Below, in pieces: positions 24,268-33,223 of a stretch of DNA of 58,488 nucleotides. Each line of letters starts with the position of its first letter. The first letter of the stretch is position 1. Under the pieces are notes generated by a model. The model searched no databases. It had not been told where the DNA came from and saw nothing but the letters and a program-made list of their open reading frames with translations. The DNA is from an uncultured Coriobacteriales bacterium (GTDB taxonomy: Bacteria; Actinomycetota; Coriobacteriia; Coriobacteriales; UMGS124), in assembly GCA_902464015.1 (NCBI GenBank), contig CABQHM010000017.1, forward strand, positions 1 through 58,488, given 5' to 3'. The position numbers and the translations under genes were made by a program.

Positions 24268-25047
24268 TTACGCGAGGGGCTTCTCGACGATGTTCTCGCC
24301 GCTCTCAATCTGCTCGCGCGCCCAGTGGCCCCAGTGGTACAAGGCCGAGGACTCGCTGACGGTGCCGTCGCCGAACATGAGCTTGGCACAACCCTTGTAG
24401 GGCTGGAACAGGCCGCCGCCCAGGAAGATGTGTGCCATGCCGAAGACGGTGATGAGGAAGAAGCCGATGTCGTGCAGCAGGAGCCACACGGCGTGAGCCT
24501 CGGCGCTCAGAGAGACGAGCACCAGGTTGTCCAGGGTAAGGACAACGCCGGTCACAGCCATGAGCAGGCTCAGAACGATGAGCATGCCGTCGGCGAAACG
24601 CTGGCCGGACTTGTTCTGATGCTGGTCGGGCATGTGGAGCCAACGAGCCAGGAAGAGATACGGCAGGAAGAGCAGCATCCACTTCTTGTCGTCGCTGTCC
24701 CACTTGCTGAGGGCGTCCTCCTTGATGATGTGCCAGGCACCCTTGGGAGCAAGGATGGCGCTGATGACAGGCATCAGGATGAAGATGCAGCCGAGCACGC
24801 GGTGCGACATGCGGATGGTGAAGACCGCATCGGCGCCCACGAGGGCAGCCAGCGGCGGAACGAACACGAACAGGCCGGAGATGGCCAGCAGGATGCAGGA
24901 AATGGAGACCACGCCGTGCGTGATACGGGCGAGCAGCGAGTGACGCTGAATGTAACGCTCAGTTCCCTTAGCCTTCTGGGCCTCGACGAACGCCTTGTTC
25001 TTGGCGGCATCGGCCGCCGGAGCCTGATAGGTCTCGTGGTTACTCAT
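24268..25047 (-). CDS. fdhC: Formate dehydrogenase cytochrome b556-type (gamma) subunit
   Basis: 259 aa, integral membrane protein of the FdnI/FdoI family that should take electrons from the FeS subunit and reduce quinone through two b hemes. Four hydrophobic helices are visible: GVVSISCILLAISGLFVF; RVLGCIFILMPVISAIL; DGMLIVLSLLMAVTGVVL; LLLHDIGFFLITVFGMAHIF. Candidate heme histidines lie in ITHGVV, MSHRVLG and LLLHDIG. The start ATGAGTAA overlaps the stop of fdhB by 8 bases. The long N-terminal cytosolic segment (~40 residues) is compatible with the family. Confidence 0.9.
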   Translation of the reverse strand: MSNHETYQAPAADAAKNKAFVEAQKAKGTERYIQRHSLLARITHGVVSISCILLAISGLFVFVPPLAALVGADAVFTIRMSHRVLGCIFILMPVISAILAPKGAWHIIKEDALSKWDSDDKKWMLLFLPYLFLARWLHMPDQHQNKSGQRFADGMLIVLSLLMAVTGVVLTLDNLVLVSLSAEAHAVWLLLHDIGFFLITVFGMAHIFLGGGLFQPYKGCAKLMFGDGTVSESSALYHWGHWAREQIESGENIVEKPLA

Positions 25048-26026
25048 TGCTGCCTCCCTTACCATTCTCGCTGTCGGCACCCTTGTGGAGCAGGTCGCGC
25101 TTGGCGCCGCTCAGGGCCTCGGACATATGCTCCTTGAAGGACATCGGGTCCTGGCCGTCGCCGTGCTTGAGCACCTCGCCCGTGTCGAGCGAGATGGTGT
25201 CGCCCGTCTCGGGGTTGTAGATGCGCTCGTTGCGATCGTAGCCCGAGCACAGACCGCGCATGACACCCAGGCCAACGACCACGCAGCCGGCGATGACACC
25301 GGTGACGGGCTTGGCGATGTCCATGACGTCGATGAGCGGGTTCTTCTTGGGATCGGCGACCTGGCCGTGGCGCTCGACGCCGTACTTGAGGACCTGGATG
25401 ACGTGCAGGCCACCCATCTCCTCCTCGCCGTAGACAACGGCGTCGTTGAAGCCGCGCTCATGCAGGCGTTCGACGCTCTCGTGGGCGAGCTTGATCATGT
25501 CCTCGCGGTCGCCGAACTGCAGGGCCTCAGGCTGGCAGGCCGTGACGCAGGCCGGGGCCATGCCCTGGGCGATGCGGTCGACGCAGCCCGTGCACTTGTC
25601 GATGATGGAGCGCTTGAACACCCAGGGGGCGTCGGGAGCCTCGTAGTAACGGGGCACGTCGAACGGGCACGCCATGGAGCAGTACCTGCAGCCGACGCAC
25701 TTGCTCTCGTCGACCGTGACCATGCCGTACTCGGTCTTGAAGATGGCGCCGGCCGGGCAGACCTCGGCGCAGGGCGCGTCGGTGCAGTGCTGGCAGGCGC
25801 GGCGACCGAAGGCCCACTCTACACCCTTGGGGCCACCCTCCTGCTCATCGAAGGTCACGATGAGGCGGGTGTTGCCGTTGAGGTCGATGGGATTCTGGTG
25901 CGAGCCGCTCCACTCGTTGGAACCATCGAGGGCGGAGGGAAGGTTGTTCCAGCACTTGCAGGAAACCTGGCAACCCTTGCACGCGGTGCAGCGCGCAGTG
26001 TCAAACAGAATCGCTTTCTCGCTCAT
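25040..26026 (-). CDS. fdhB: Formate dehydrogenase iron-sulfur (beta) subunit
   Basis: 328 aa. An FdnH-like electron-transfer subunit with four 4Fe-4S clusters, seen as ferredoxin-type Cys groups: CTACKGCQVSCKCW; CQHCTDAPCAEVCP; CVGCRYCSMACPF; CTGCVDRIAQGMAPACVTACQ. A single hydrophobic helix near the C-terminus (VTGVIAGCVVVGLGVM) would anchor it to the membrane. The ATG at 26026 has GGAGG 9 bases upstream, and that ribosome site overlaps the fdhA stop, so translation follows fdhA. A TTG nine bases further upstream is a poorer start. fdhC overlaps its 3' end. Confidence 0.94.
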   Translation of the reverse strand: MSEKAILFDTARCTACKGCQVSCKCWNNLPSALDGSNEWSGSHQNPIDLNGNTRLIVTFDEQEGGPKGVEWAFGRRACQHCTDAPCAEVCPAGAIFKTEYGMVTVDESKCVGCRYCSMACPFDVPRYYEAPDAPWVFKRSIIDKCTGCVDRIAQGMAPACVTACQPEALQFGDREDMIKLAHESVERLHERGFNDAVVYGEEEMGGLHVIQVLKYGVERHGQVADPKKNPLIDVMDIAKPVTGVIAGCVVVGLGVMRGLCSGYDRNERIYNPETGDTISLDTGEVLKHGDGQDPMSFKEHMSEALSGAKRDLLHKGADSENGKGGSNE

Positions 26027-26040
26027 GTTGTCCAACCTCC

Positions 26041-29000
26041 TTACAGCTTCTCGATGTTGACCAGGAACGCCTTGTACTCAGGCGTCTGGCTGTTTGCGTC
26101 GCCGACGTTGGGGGTCAGGTCGTTGACCATGTTCTCGTCGGAGCCGAAGAGCCTCGACCAACCGAAGTGGTGCGTCATGCCGACCTGGTGCAGCTTCTCG
26201 CCGTTGACGGTGAAGGGCTTGAAGCGGTGCGTGACGAGCGCCGTGATCTCGATGGAGGCACGGTTGTTCCACACGCGGACCTTCTCGCCGTTCTCGATGC
26301 CCTTCTCAGCAGCAAGCTCGTAGGACATCTCGATGAACTGAGCAGGCATGGCCTCGACGAGGGCGGGGCACAGACGGGTCTGGCCGCCGGTCTGCCAATG
26401 CTCGGTGACCGAGTAGGTCGTGGCGACGATCGGGAAGTCCTTGTGCGGGGAGTGCTTCGTGGACTCCAGGCCGCGGCCCAGGTAGCACGGGGAGTTGAGG
26501 CTGCCGTTGAACGGGTTCTCGTCCAGCGGGCTCTCGAAGGGCTCGAAGTGCTCGGGCAGGGGGCCGTCCTCCATTCCGTAGGACTCCAGGCGGGCGTTCT
26601 GCTCCCAAAGCATGAAGAATGCCTTGTTGTTGGGCGGTGTGGTGCCAGCAACGAAGTCGCCCACGTCGCAGCCGTCGGCGTAACCGGCCTTCCACTTACC
26701 CTCGGCGTCGTCCCACTCGACGAGACGACGGTCCTCACGCCAGGGCTTGCCGTTCATGTCGGCCGAGGCGCGGTTGTAGAGGATGCGGCGGTTGTTCGGC
26801 CAAGCGAAGGCCCACTCGGAGTACAGGCCCAGGCCGGAGGTATCGACGTTGTTGCGGCGGCACACGGGCTGGCTGGCCGGGTCGAGAGGAGCCTCGTTGT
26901 TGCTGTAGTAACCGGAGTAGATCCACATACCGCAAGAGGTGGAGCCGTCGGCGGCCAGCTCACCGTAACCGGAGAGCAGGTCGGTCTGGGGATCGGAGGA
27001 ATCGCAGTTGCAGTTCGTGCCGGCAACGCGATAACCGTTGAGAGCCCAGGCGACGGGACGGAAGTCGATCTTGCCGTCAACGTAGTAGTCCCACTTGACG
27101 TTCAGGATGGGATCGGGGTTGGCGGTCTTGGGATCGTCGTGCTCCTCCTCGTAGAGGCGGCAGATCTCGGTCCACAGCAGGTCGCACATCTCGAGGTCGG
27201 TCTTGGCCTCATCCCACGGATCCACGGCCTGGAAACGCCACTGAATCCAACGGCCGGAGTTCAGGATGGTGCCAGGCTTCTCGTAGATGAGGGCGCACGG
27301 CAGGTAGTACACCGTGGTGTTGACCTTGGAGGGATCCATGCCCGGGCCGCGCCAGAACTCAGCGGCCTCGGTGAGCACCTGGTCGGCAACGACGAGCCAG
27401 TCGAGGTTGGCCATGGAGCGACGGATGTTGCCGGCGTTGGGGCCGGAGTGGCACGGGTTCATGCCCCAGTTGAAGTAGCCCTTGATGACGCCCTGCTGCA
27501 TGAGCTCGAACGTGGAGATGTGCGTCCAGTCCTTGATTTCAGCGTCGGCGTGCGAGGGGACCTTGGGCCACCAGTCATAGCCGTAGTCGTTCTCGACGGT
27601 AGCGTTCTCGCCGAAGAACTCCTTGAGCTGGCTGACGATGAACTTGGGCTTGTTGGTGTAGTAGCCGTCGGAGTAGGTCTGGCTCTCGAGCCAGGCACGA
27701 AGGCTCTTGCGGTCGGTGATGTTGGCCCACTTGAGGTATGCGGGCTGCTCCTGCACCATCATGCCCATGTCCGTGGCGCCCTGAACGTTGGGCTCGCCGC
27801 GAAGAGCTGCCACGCCGCCGCCGGGGACGCCGACGTTGCCGAGGAGCAGCTGCAGGATGGACATGGCGCGGGTGTTCTGGGCGCCGTAGGTGTGCTGCGT
27901 CTGGCCAAGGGCGTACAGGATGACGCCGGCCTTGCCGCGGGCACCGGACTGCGCATAGGTGGAGTAGACGGTCTCGAGCTGCTCAAGCGTCATGCCGCAG
28001 GTGCTGGCGACAGTCTCCATGTCATAGCGGCCGTAGTGCTTCTTGAACTGCTGGTAGACGCACATCTCGTCGCTGAGGGTCGCGTCCTTCTTGGGGACGG
28101 TGAGCACCGGCGGGGTGAACTCGGGGACCTCGGGGTTGAGCTCGTGGCTGGCCCACTCGTAGGTGCCGCCCTTCGAGGTGTCCCACTCAACCTCTTCGGC
28201 AGTCTGATAGTGCCAAGAATGGTTGTTGTACTTCTCGGTCTCCTCGTCCCAACCGCTGAACAGACCAGTCTCGACGTCGAACTCGAACTCGGGGTCGAGC
28301 AGGTAGGAGGAGTTGGTGTAGTTGAGGAGGTACTCGAAGTTGTATGTATCGAGTAGCGCCTGGCGAGCCTCTTCGTCGTTGTTGTCCACAGCCTCAAGGT
28401 AAGCCTCAAGGTTAGGATCAATGAGGTTCTCGCAGATGTACTTGTACAGGCCGCCATAGAATGCGATGTCGGTACCCGAACGGATGGGGCAGTAGATGTC
28501 CGCCATCTCGGCAGTACGGGTATAACGCGGATCGACGACGATCCACGTAGCGCCCTTTTCGTGGGCCTTGTTGAGCCACTTGGCGCTGACGGGGTGGTTC
28601 TCAACGGAGTTGGAACCGATGTTCAGAATAAAGTCGGTGTTTTGGAAGTCACACCAGTGCGTGGTCATAGAGCCACGGCCGAATGAAGGTGCCAGACCGG
28701 CAACCGTGGGGCCGTGTCAAACACGAGCTTGGTTGTCGATGGCGACAACACCAAGCTGACGCATCATCTTGAGGATGAGGTACTCTTCCTCGGAGTTTTC
28801 CTGAGAGCCGCCCAACGAAGCGATGGACTGGCAGCGGTTGACGACAAGCTCCTCGCCGTCGACCATTTCCTTCTCGACGAAGCCCTCGTCACGGGTGTCC
28901 TTCACCTTGCGGGCGATTTCAGGGATGATCTCTTCCCAGGTGATTTCCTCCCACTCGCTGGAGCCGGGACGGCGCACCAGCGGCTTGGTGGAGCGGGCGG

Positions 29001-29334
29001 GGTTCTTGATGACCTCGCGGGTCTCGGGGTCAACGACGTTGCGCAGCTGCGACATCGTGGCGCCCTTGGGGCACAGGCCGCCCTGGTTGATGGGGTGATC
29101 GGGATCGCCCTCGAGGTTGATGAGCTCGCCGTTGCGAGACGAAAGCAGAGAACCGCAGCCACCTGCACAATAGCAGCAGATGTTCGTGCTCTCCTTGGTA
29201 CCCACGAGCTTCCAATCGGCAGGATCAACATCCTGGGCCAGCGCCTTCGACTGGTTCGTCAGCTCGAACGCCAGCGTCGACGCGAGTGCGCCTGCGCCGC
29301 CGGCCTTCAAAAAGCTTCTGCGCGAGAGTTCCAT
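26041..29334 (-). CDS. fdhA: Formate dehydrogenase catalytic (alpha) subunit, selenoprotein
   Basis: 1097 aa read through one in-frame UGA at 28719-28717 (codon 206, selenocysteine). This is the FdnG/FdoG-type Mo/W-bis-MGD subunit that oxidises formate to CO2. An N-terminal twin-arginine signal (ELSRRSFLKAGG) directs Tat export with its partner subunits. A 4Fe-4S motif follows at Cys53/54/56/60 (NICCYCAGGCG) with a further Cys in LCPKGA. The active-site context is ARV-Sec-HGPTVAGLAPSFGRG, almost identical to the E. coli fdnG context. After the UGA the frame continues without a break to TAA at 26041. The gene heads fdhA-fdhB-fdhC-fdhE and is divergent from a LuxR-family gene. Confidence 0.97.
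28673..28719 (-). promoter_or_regulatory. SECIS element directing selenocysteine at UGA 206 of fdhA
   Basis: Directly 3' of the UGA, CACGGCC pairs with GGCCGTG (28710-28716/28674-28680) as a perfect 7-bp lower stem. Eleven bases after the UGA, the apical hairpin GGUUGCC-GGUCU-GGCACC (28688-28705) forms with one bulged U and a GGUCU loop. The spacing, bulged U and GU-containing loop match the E. coli fdhF/fdnG elements bound by SelB. The lower stem differs from E. coli in sequence but pairs fully. Confidence 0.93.
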
Positions 29335-29418
29335 GTAACACTTCCTTTCCTATACCTCGTCCTTGCTTCGACCGTGTGCGAAGCATTGCAGCAGGAGAGG
29401 TTACGCGTATACACGCGC

Positions 29419-29441
29419 GACCATTAGACCCGTTAATGGTC
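29419..29441. promoter_or_regulatory. Inverted repeat, candidate operator upstream of fdhA
   Basis: GACCATTA and TAATGGTC, perfect 8-bp arms with a 7-base spacer, 85 bases upstream of the fdhA start in the 273-base divergent region shared with the LuxR-family gene. The AT-rich arms and dyad fit a dimeric regulator site. The 9-mer CCGTTAATG within it also occurs in the TAXI/AEC divergent region at 37964. Confidence 0.5.
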
Positions 29442-29560
29442 TATTTCTGGCGTCTTACCAGTTGAAGCTAGATTTGAACCCCTTTTGGGTCTATTGTATT
29501 GGCCGTTTGCCCCCGTTTTTTGGTCGTTTAGGGGTGTTACTTTTGTGATGGAACTGTGAA

Positions 29561-29583
29561 GGTAACGTTACTGGGATGTTACC
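29561..29583. promoter_or_regulatory. Inverted repeat just upstream of the LuxR-family gene
   Basis: GGTAAC and GTTACC flank an 11-base spacer, and the left part also forms the perfect 10-base palindrome GTAACGTTAC (29562-29571). It ends 24 bases before the regulator start, a good place for autoregulation. Confidence 0.45.
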
Positions 29584-29607
29584 GGCATCGACTCGCCGAG
29601 AGGAGCC

Positions 29608-31101
29608 GTGCAGGTCGTGAAGGATGATGCGCTGAGAAACCCGTACATTGTCGGGCTCTCCCTAGTCTTCGTCTGGATCCACGTCATGAGTGGACAGCTG
29701 CGCGATCACGCGGGCTTCACCTGGCTTGCAGCGTTCTACGCAAGCATTTCGCTTTTCATGGTCGCCCTGGTGTTCCTCGACAAGCGCGACAAGCGCGCCA
29801 AAGGCGTGCTCTCCCCTGCCGCCGTGGCAAGCGCAATCTGCCTGGCGGTGTCTCCCCTCATGATGTTCGACCTGGAAATGCCCGGCCTGGTCCAAATTCC
29901 CATGCACCCGCTGGCCGTCTGCATCATGGGCGGATACGGCCTTGCCTACGCCTATCGAACCTGGAGCACGCCCTATAGCGAGATGCAGCCCCGCCAGGCG
30001 TGCGGTATGGCGGCGCTTGCGCTCGTGATTGCCTCCCTTATCGAGTGCTTCATGTTTATCGTGGGCGACGCGGGCTCCTGCATCGTGCTCGCGCTGGTGG
30101 GTTTCGCCATCCCCGCCACGTTGCACGGCTGCTACAAGCATCTTGACCCCGAGCCCGCAAGCGAGCCCGCTCCCACCAAGACGTTCCAGGAAAACGCCCG
30201 TGCCGTACTGCCCCTTTGGCGTATCGCCGTGGGCATCACGGTCTACAGCTTTGCCGTGGGCGTCTCTTGGACGCTCCTGCTCGCCAACCCCGACCGCATC
30301 CTTGCCCTGACCGACCTGGCGGTTCCTCTGCTCATCATCGGGCTCGTCATTGTCTTCTGGGCTTGCTGCGCCAAGGTACTCAAGCGCATATCCTTCCGTA
30401 TCGTGTGGCGACCCATCGTGCTCCTCATGTCAGCGGCCATTCTCATGGCCCCGCAGGTAGAGGGCACCACGTATGTGCTTGTGGTCTCCCTCGTGCGCGC
30501 CGCACAGACCACCATGGCCGCGCTTTGGTTCCTCATCCTTACAGATATCGCCCGCCACACGCACGTCGACGCCTCCCACGTCATCGGCATGGGCTGGGTC
30601 TTTTATTCCTTCCCTGTGGCCGCCGGCATTATCTTTGGCCTCATGCTTGCACCCTACGACCCGCTCCATACGGCACTTCCGGCCCTCACGGTCCTTGCGC
30701 TGGTTGCCATCGCCTTCGTCGCCGACGATCAAGACGCCCTCTTCACCAAGCCCAGCACAACCGAGCCCTTGCCAGGCACACCCGCCACCGCGCCTTTAAT
30801 CGATGCCGCAACCGCCCCTGCCACACAACCCGATAAGCCCGACGACGGCATGGGCAGCGGCAGGCGCGACAGGCTCTCCGTCAAATGCGTCGCCATTGCG
30901 CGCGACTACGGACTCACCAACCGCGAATTCGACGTGCTGGTGCGCCTCGCACACGGCCGCAGCGGCGCTTTTATCGCCGACGAGCTCACGTTGTCTGAGA
31001 ACACCGTGAAGGGTCACACGAAGCGTCTGTATGCAAAGCTCGGTGTCCACACTCGCCAAGAGCTCATTGACCTGGCCGAACAGTACGAGCTTAAATCTTA
31101 A
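29608..31101 (+). CDS. LuxR-family regulator with 12-helix membrane domain
   Basis: 497 aa. About 400 N-terminal residues form roughly 12 hydrophobic helices (for example YIVGLSLVFVWIHVM, AAFYASISLFMVALVF, LLIIGLVIVFWACC). A polar, Pro/Thr-rich linker leads to a C-terminal LuxR/GerE DNA-binding domain at ~435-490 (LTNREFDVLVRLAHGRSG, then LSENTVKGHTKRLYAKLGV). This architecture is typical of Coriobacteriia, where such genes often sit beside respiratory molybdoenzyme operons. I infer control of the divergent fdh operon. The start is GTG 29608 with AGGAG only 2-3 bases away; GTG 29617 is an alternative. Confidence 0.92.
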   Translation: MQVVKDDALRNPYIVGLSLVFVWIHVMSGQLRDHAGFTWLAAFYASISLFMVALVFLDKRDKRAKGVLSPAAVASAICLAVSPLMMFDLEMPGLVQIPMHPLAVCIMGGYGLAYAYRTWSTPYSEMQPRQACGMAALALVIASLIECFMFIVGDAGSCIVLALVGFAIPATLHGCYKHLDPEPASEPAPTKTFQENARAVLPLWRIAVGITVYSFAVGVSWTLLLANPDRILALTDLAVPLLIIGLVIVFWACCAKVLKRISFRIVWRPIVLLMSAAILMAPQVEGTTYVLVVSLVRAAQTTMAALWFLILTDIARHTHVDASHVIGMGWVFYSFPVAAGIIFGLMLAPYDPLHTALPALTVLALVAIAFVADDQDALFTKPSTTEPLPGTPATAPLIDAATAPATQPDKPDDGMGSGRRDRLSVKCVAIARDYGLTNREFDVLVRLAHGRSGAFIADELTLSENTVKGHTKRLYAKLGVHTRQELIDLAEQYELKS

Positions 31102-31212
31102 CTATAGCTTTAGAGAAGCAATTTTGTAAAAATATGCCGTCTTTATAGGTTCATATTCCCTACTTCTTTGGTATGCTTTACGCCACACATACCCGGCCCT
31201 GGAGGGGGAACC

Positions 31213-32148
31213 ATGATCAACGCGCAGTTTGATGAGCTTGTGTCCAAGATTTCCAGCAACTATGAGGCTGAAGAGATCTTCGTCACCAAACCCTTCGGGC
31301 ACTTCCCCAACCGCGATGCCATCATCTCCATCATCAAGGACGTGCGCAGCCTCATTTTCCCCGGCTACTACGCAGGCGAGGCCCTCAAGGGCGTAGGCGC
31401 GGAGAACTACGTGGCCGAGCAGATCATGCGCATCCGCAACGCCCTGCGCACGCAGGTGCACGAGGCGTTCCTGTTCCGTGACGGGACCACGCTTCCCGCA
31501 CAGGACATCGAGACCAAGACCGACGCGGTCGTCGATGCCTTCATGGCCGAGCTCCCCCATGTCCAGGAACTGCTCTTCAAAGACGTGCAGGCGGCCTTCG
31601 ACGGCGACCCGGCAGCCCAGAGCAAACAGGAGATCATCCTCGCCTACCCCGGCCTCTTTGCCATCTTCGTCTACCGCATCGCCCATATCCTCTACGGCTA
31701 CAAGGTCCCGCTCATTCCCCGCCTCATGACCGAATACGCGCACAGCAAGACGGGCGTGGACATCAACGCCGGTGCCACAATCGGCGAGTACTTCTTCATC
31801 GACCACGCGACGGGCGTCGTCATCGGTGAGACCACGACCATCGGCTCGCACGTCAAGATCTACCAGGGCGTCACGCTCGGTGCCCTCTCCACGCGCAAGG
31901 GCCAGCAGCTTGCAGGCGTCAAGCGCCATCCCACTATCGAGGACGACGTGACCATCTACTCCAACGCCAGCGTCCTGGGCGGCCAGACCGTCGTCGGCAA
32001 GGGCGCCATCATCGCAGGCAGCGCCTTTGTCACCGAGTCGGTGCCGGCTTATGCCCGCGTGAGCCTCAAAAACCAGGAGGTCGTGGTGCGCACCCGCTCC
32101 GACGCCAAGCCCGCTCAGCCCGAGCCTGCTCCCACCTGGGAGATTTAA
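31213..32148 (+). CDS. Serine O-acetyltransferase (EpsC/CysE family)
   Basis: 311 aa. The enzyme acetylates L-serine with acetyl-CoA, the first step to cysteine. The ATG at 31213 follows GGAGGGGG. An N-terminal helical domain of ~190 residues is followed by a left-handed β-helix of hexapeptide repeats (GVDINAGATIGEYFFIDHAT, GVVIGETTTIGSHVKIYQG, then PTIEDDVTIYSNASVLGG). The catalytic His is in FIDHATG. The long N-terminal part matches the EpsC-type serine acetyltransferases. No cysK is nearby. Cysteine supply would also serve the many FeS proteins in this region, though that link is only inference. Confidence 0.9.
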   Translation: MINAQFDELVSKISSNYEAEEIFVTKPFGHFPNRDAIISIIKDVRSLIFPGYYAGEALKGVGAENYVAEQIMRIRNALRTQVHEAFLFRDGTTLPAQDIETKTDAVVDAFMAELPHVQELLFKDVQAAFDGDPAAQSKQEIILAYPGLFAIFVYRIAHILYGYKVPLIPRLMTEYAHSKTGVDINAGATIGEYFFIDHATGVVIGETTTIGSHVKIYQGVTLGALSTRKGQQLAGVKRHPTIEDDVTIYSNASVLGGQTVVGKGAIIAGSAFVTESVPAYARVSLKNQEVVVRTRSDAKPAQPEPAPTWEI

Positions 32149-32256
32149 GCCGTCCAACAATGTTCTGGCGCTTCTTTGGAGAAGACCGGAGGCGCATATC
32201 CTCCGGGTATCATGTACGCACATGTACACGTCGATTTATCCCAAGGAATGAGGAAC

Positions 32257-32958
32257 ATGTCGTCTCTTTCACTGAGCAACAGCCATGAGCAGCGTCTGGA
32301 GGAGCGCTCGGTCGCCAATGCGCACGGCCAAATCGTCTCCGACCGCACCTACAACATGGTTCTTGGCCTCACCGTACTGTGGGGTCTGGGCATCAACGCC
32401 ATCATGTGCGCCACCATGGGCGACTTCGCGATGAGCATGAACCCCATCGCTTTCACGATTTTCTACCTGGTGTGCTGCATCGCCGGCCTTCTGATTGCCT
32501 ACAAGTCGGACAACCCGCTTATCAGCTTTGTGGGCTACAACATGGTCGTCATCCCGCTGGGCCTGGAGATTGCCTGCATCGTTGCTATGGTGGGTGGCAT
32601 CAACACCGACATCGTGATGTACGCCTTCGTGGACACGCTGCTCATCACGGGCATCATGGTCATCGCGAGCCTGGCCTTCCCCAACTTCTTCGCCAAGATT
32701 GGCGGCCTGCTCTTCGCCGGCCTCATCGGCGTGCTTATCGTCTCGCTTATCACCATGCTCATTGGCGGCAGCGGCATTTGGATCTCGGTCATCTGCGCCG
32801 TGCTCTTCAGCCTCTACATCGGCTTCGACTACTGGCGCAGCCAGCAGTACGCCAAGACGATCGACAACGCCGTCGACAGCGCCATCGACATCTACATGGA
32901 CATCGCCCTGCTCTTCATCCATCTCGTTCAGATCTTCGCAAGCAACAACAGGGACTAA
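32257..32958 (+). CDS. BI-1/YccA-family membrane protein
   Basis: 233 aa, about seven hydrophobic helices and a short polar N-terminus with NSHEQRLEERSVANAHG. The first helices (MVLGLTVLWGLGINAIMC, AFTIFYLVCCIAGLLIAY) and the C-terminal Asp-rich end (GFDYWRSQQYAKTIDNAVDS, then IDIYMDIALLFIHLVQI) fit the Bax inhibitor-1 superfamily. The family includes pH-sensitive calcium leak channels, but the bacterial role is not settled. I chose the ATG at 32257, nine bases after AAGGA; an ATG nine bases upstream is possible. A strong terminator follows. Confidence 0.85.
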   Translation: MSSLSLSNSHEQRLEERSVANAHGQIVSDRTYNMVLGLTVLWGLGINAIMCATMGDFAMSMNPIAFTIFYLVCCIAGLLIAYKSDNPLISFVGYNMVVIPLGLEIACIVAMVGGINTDIVMYAFVDTLLITGIMVIASLAFPNFFAKIGGLLFAGLIGVLIVSLITMLIGGSGIWISVICAVLFSLYIGFDYWRSQQYAKTIDNAVDSAIDIYMDIALLFIHLVQIFASNNRD

Positions 32959-32988
32959 CCCGTCCGCCCCACAACGCTCCACGCCCTC

Positions 32989-33024
32989 AAGGCTGTCTGC
33001 CAGAAACGGCAGGCAGCCTTTTTT
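32989..33024 (+). terminator. Terminator of the BI-1 family gene
   Basis: Arms AAGGCTGTCTGCC and GGCAGGCAGCCTT with one G-T pair and an AGAAAC loop, followed by TTTTTT. Confidence 0.9.
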
Positions 33025-33082
33025 CATGCGCCCCCGAGCCCAACGCCCTTAAAGCCCCCAACGCGATTCGCGGCCCCTGCGG

Positions 33083-33223
33083 GCCTAGAAGCCCCCACGC
33101 ATGCAAGAGACCTCCTGAATGGTCCAAGCGCAGTTTTGCAGCCGCGTTCTCTGCGGCGAAACTGTCTGAGCATTGGACCATTCAGGAGGCCCCGAGAGAC
33201 TCCCCAGCAGAAGGGCTTCTAGC
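33083..33223. repeat. Long imperfect palindrome (~140 bp) reaching into the icd stop codon
   Basis: Outer arms CTAGAAGCCC (33085-33094) and GGGCTTCTAG (33213-33222), with neighbouring bases pairing imperfectly. Middle arms CCTCCTGAATGGTCCAA (33111-33127) and TTGGACCATTCAGGAGG (33173-33189) are a perfect 17-bp match. Inner arms CAGTTT/AAACTG enclose CCGC/GCGG. It lies between the convergent BI-1 and icd genes, and the right arm contains the icd stop (CTA, 33219-33221). It could be a MITE-like insertion or a shared 3'-end hairpin. No T tract or transposase is seen. Confidence 0.7.

Noticed and set aside
26167..28356. 729-residue plus-strand open frame
   Set aside because: Antisense to fdhA, extremely rich in Val, Gly, Leu and Ala with no recognisable motif. 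The same reasoning removes the long frames opposite the phosphatase, clpB, dnaK and TRAP genes.
26041..29334. fdhA as a broken gene split into 205- and 875-residue parts
   Set aside because: The separating codon is a UGA in the ARV-x-HGPT context, followed by a paired SECIS, and the complete Sec machinery is present, so it is a selenocysteine codon rather than a nonsense mutation.
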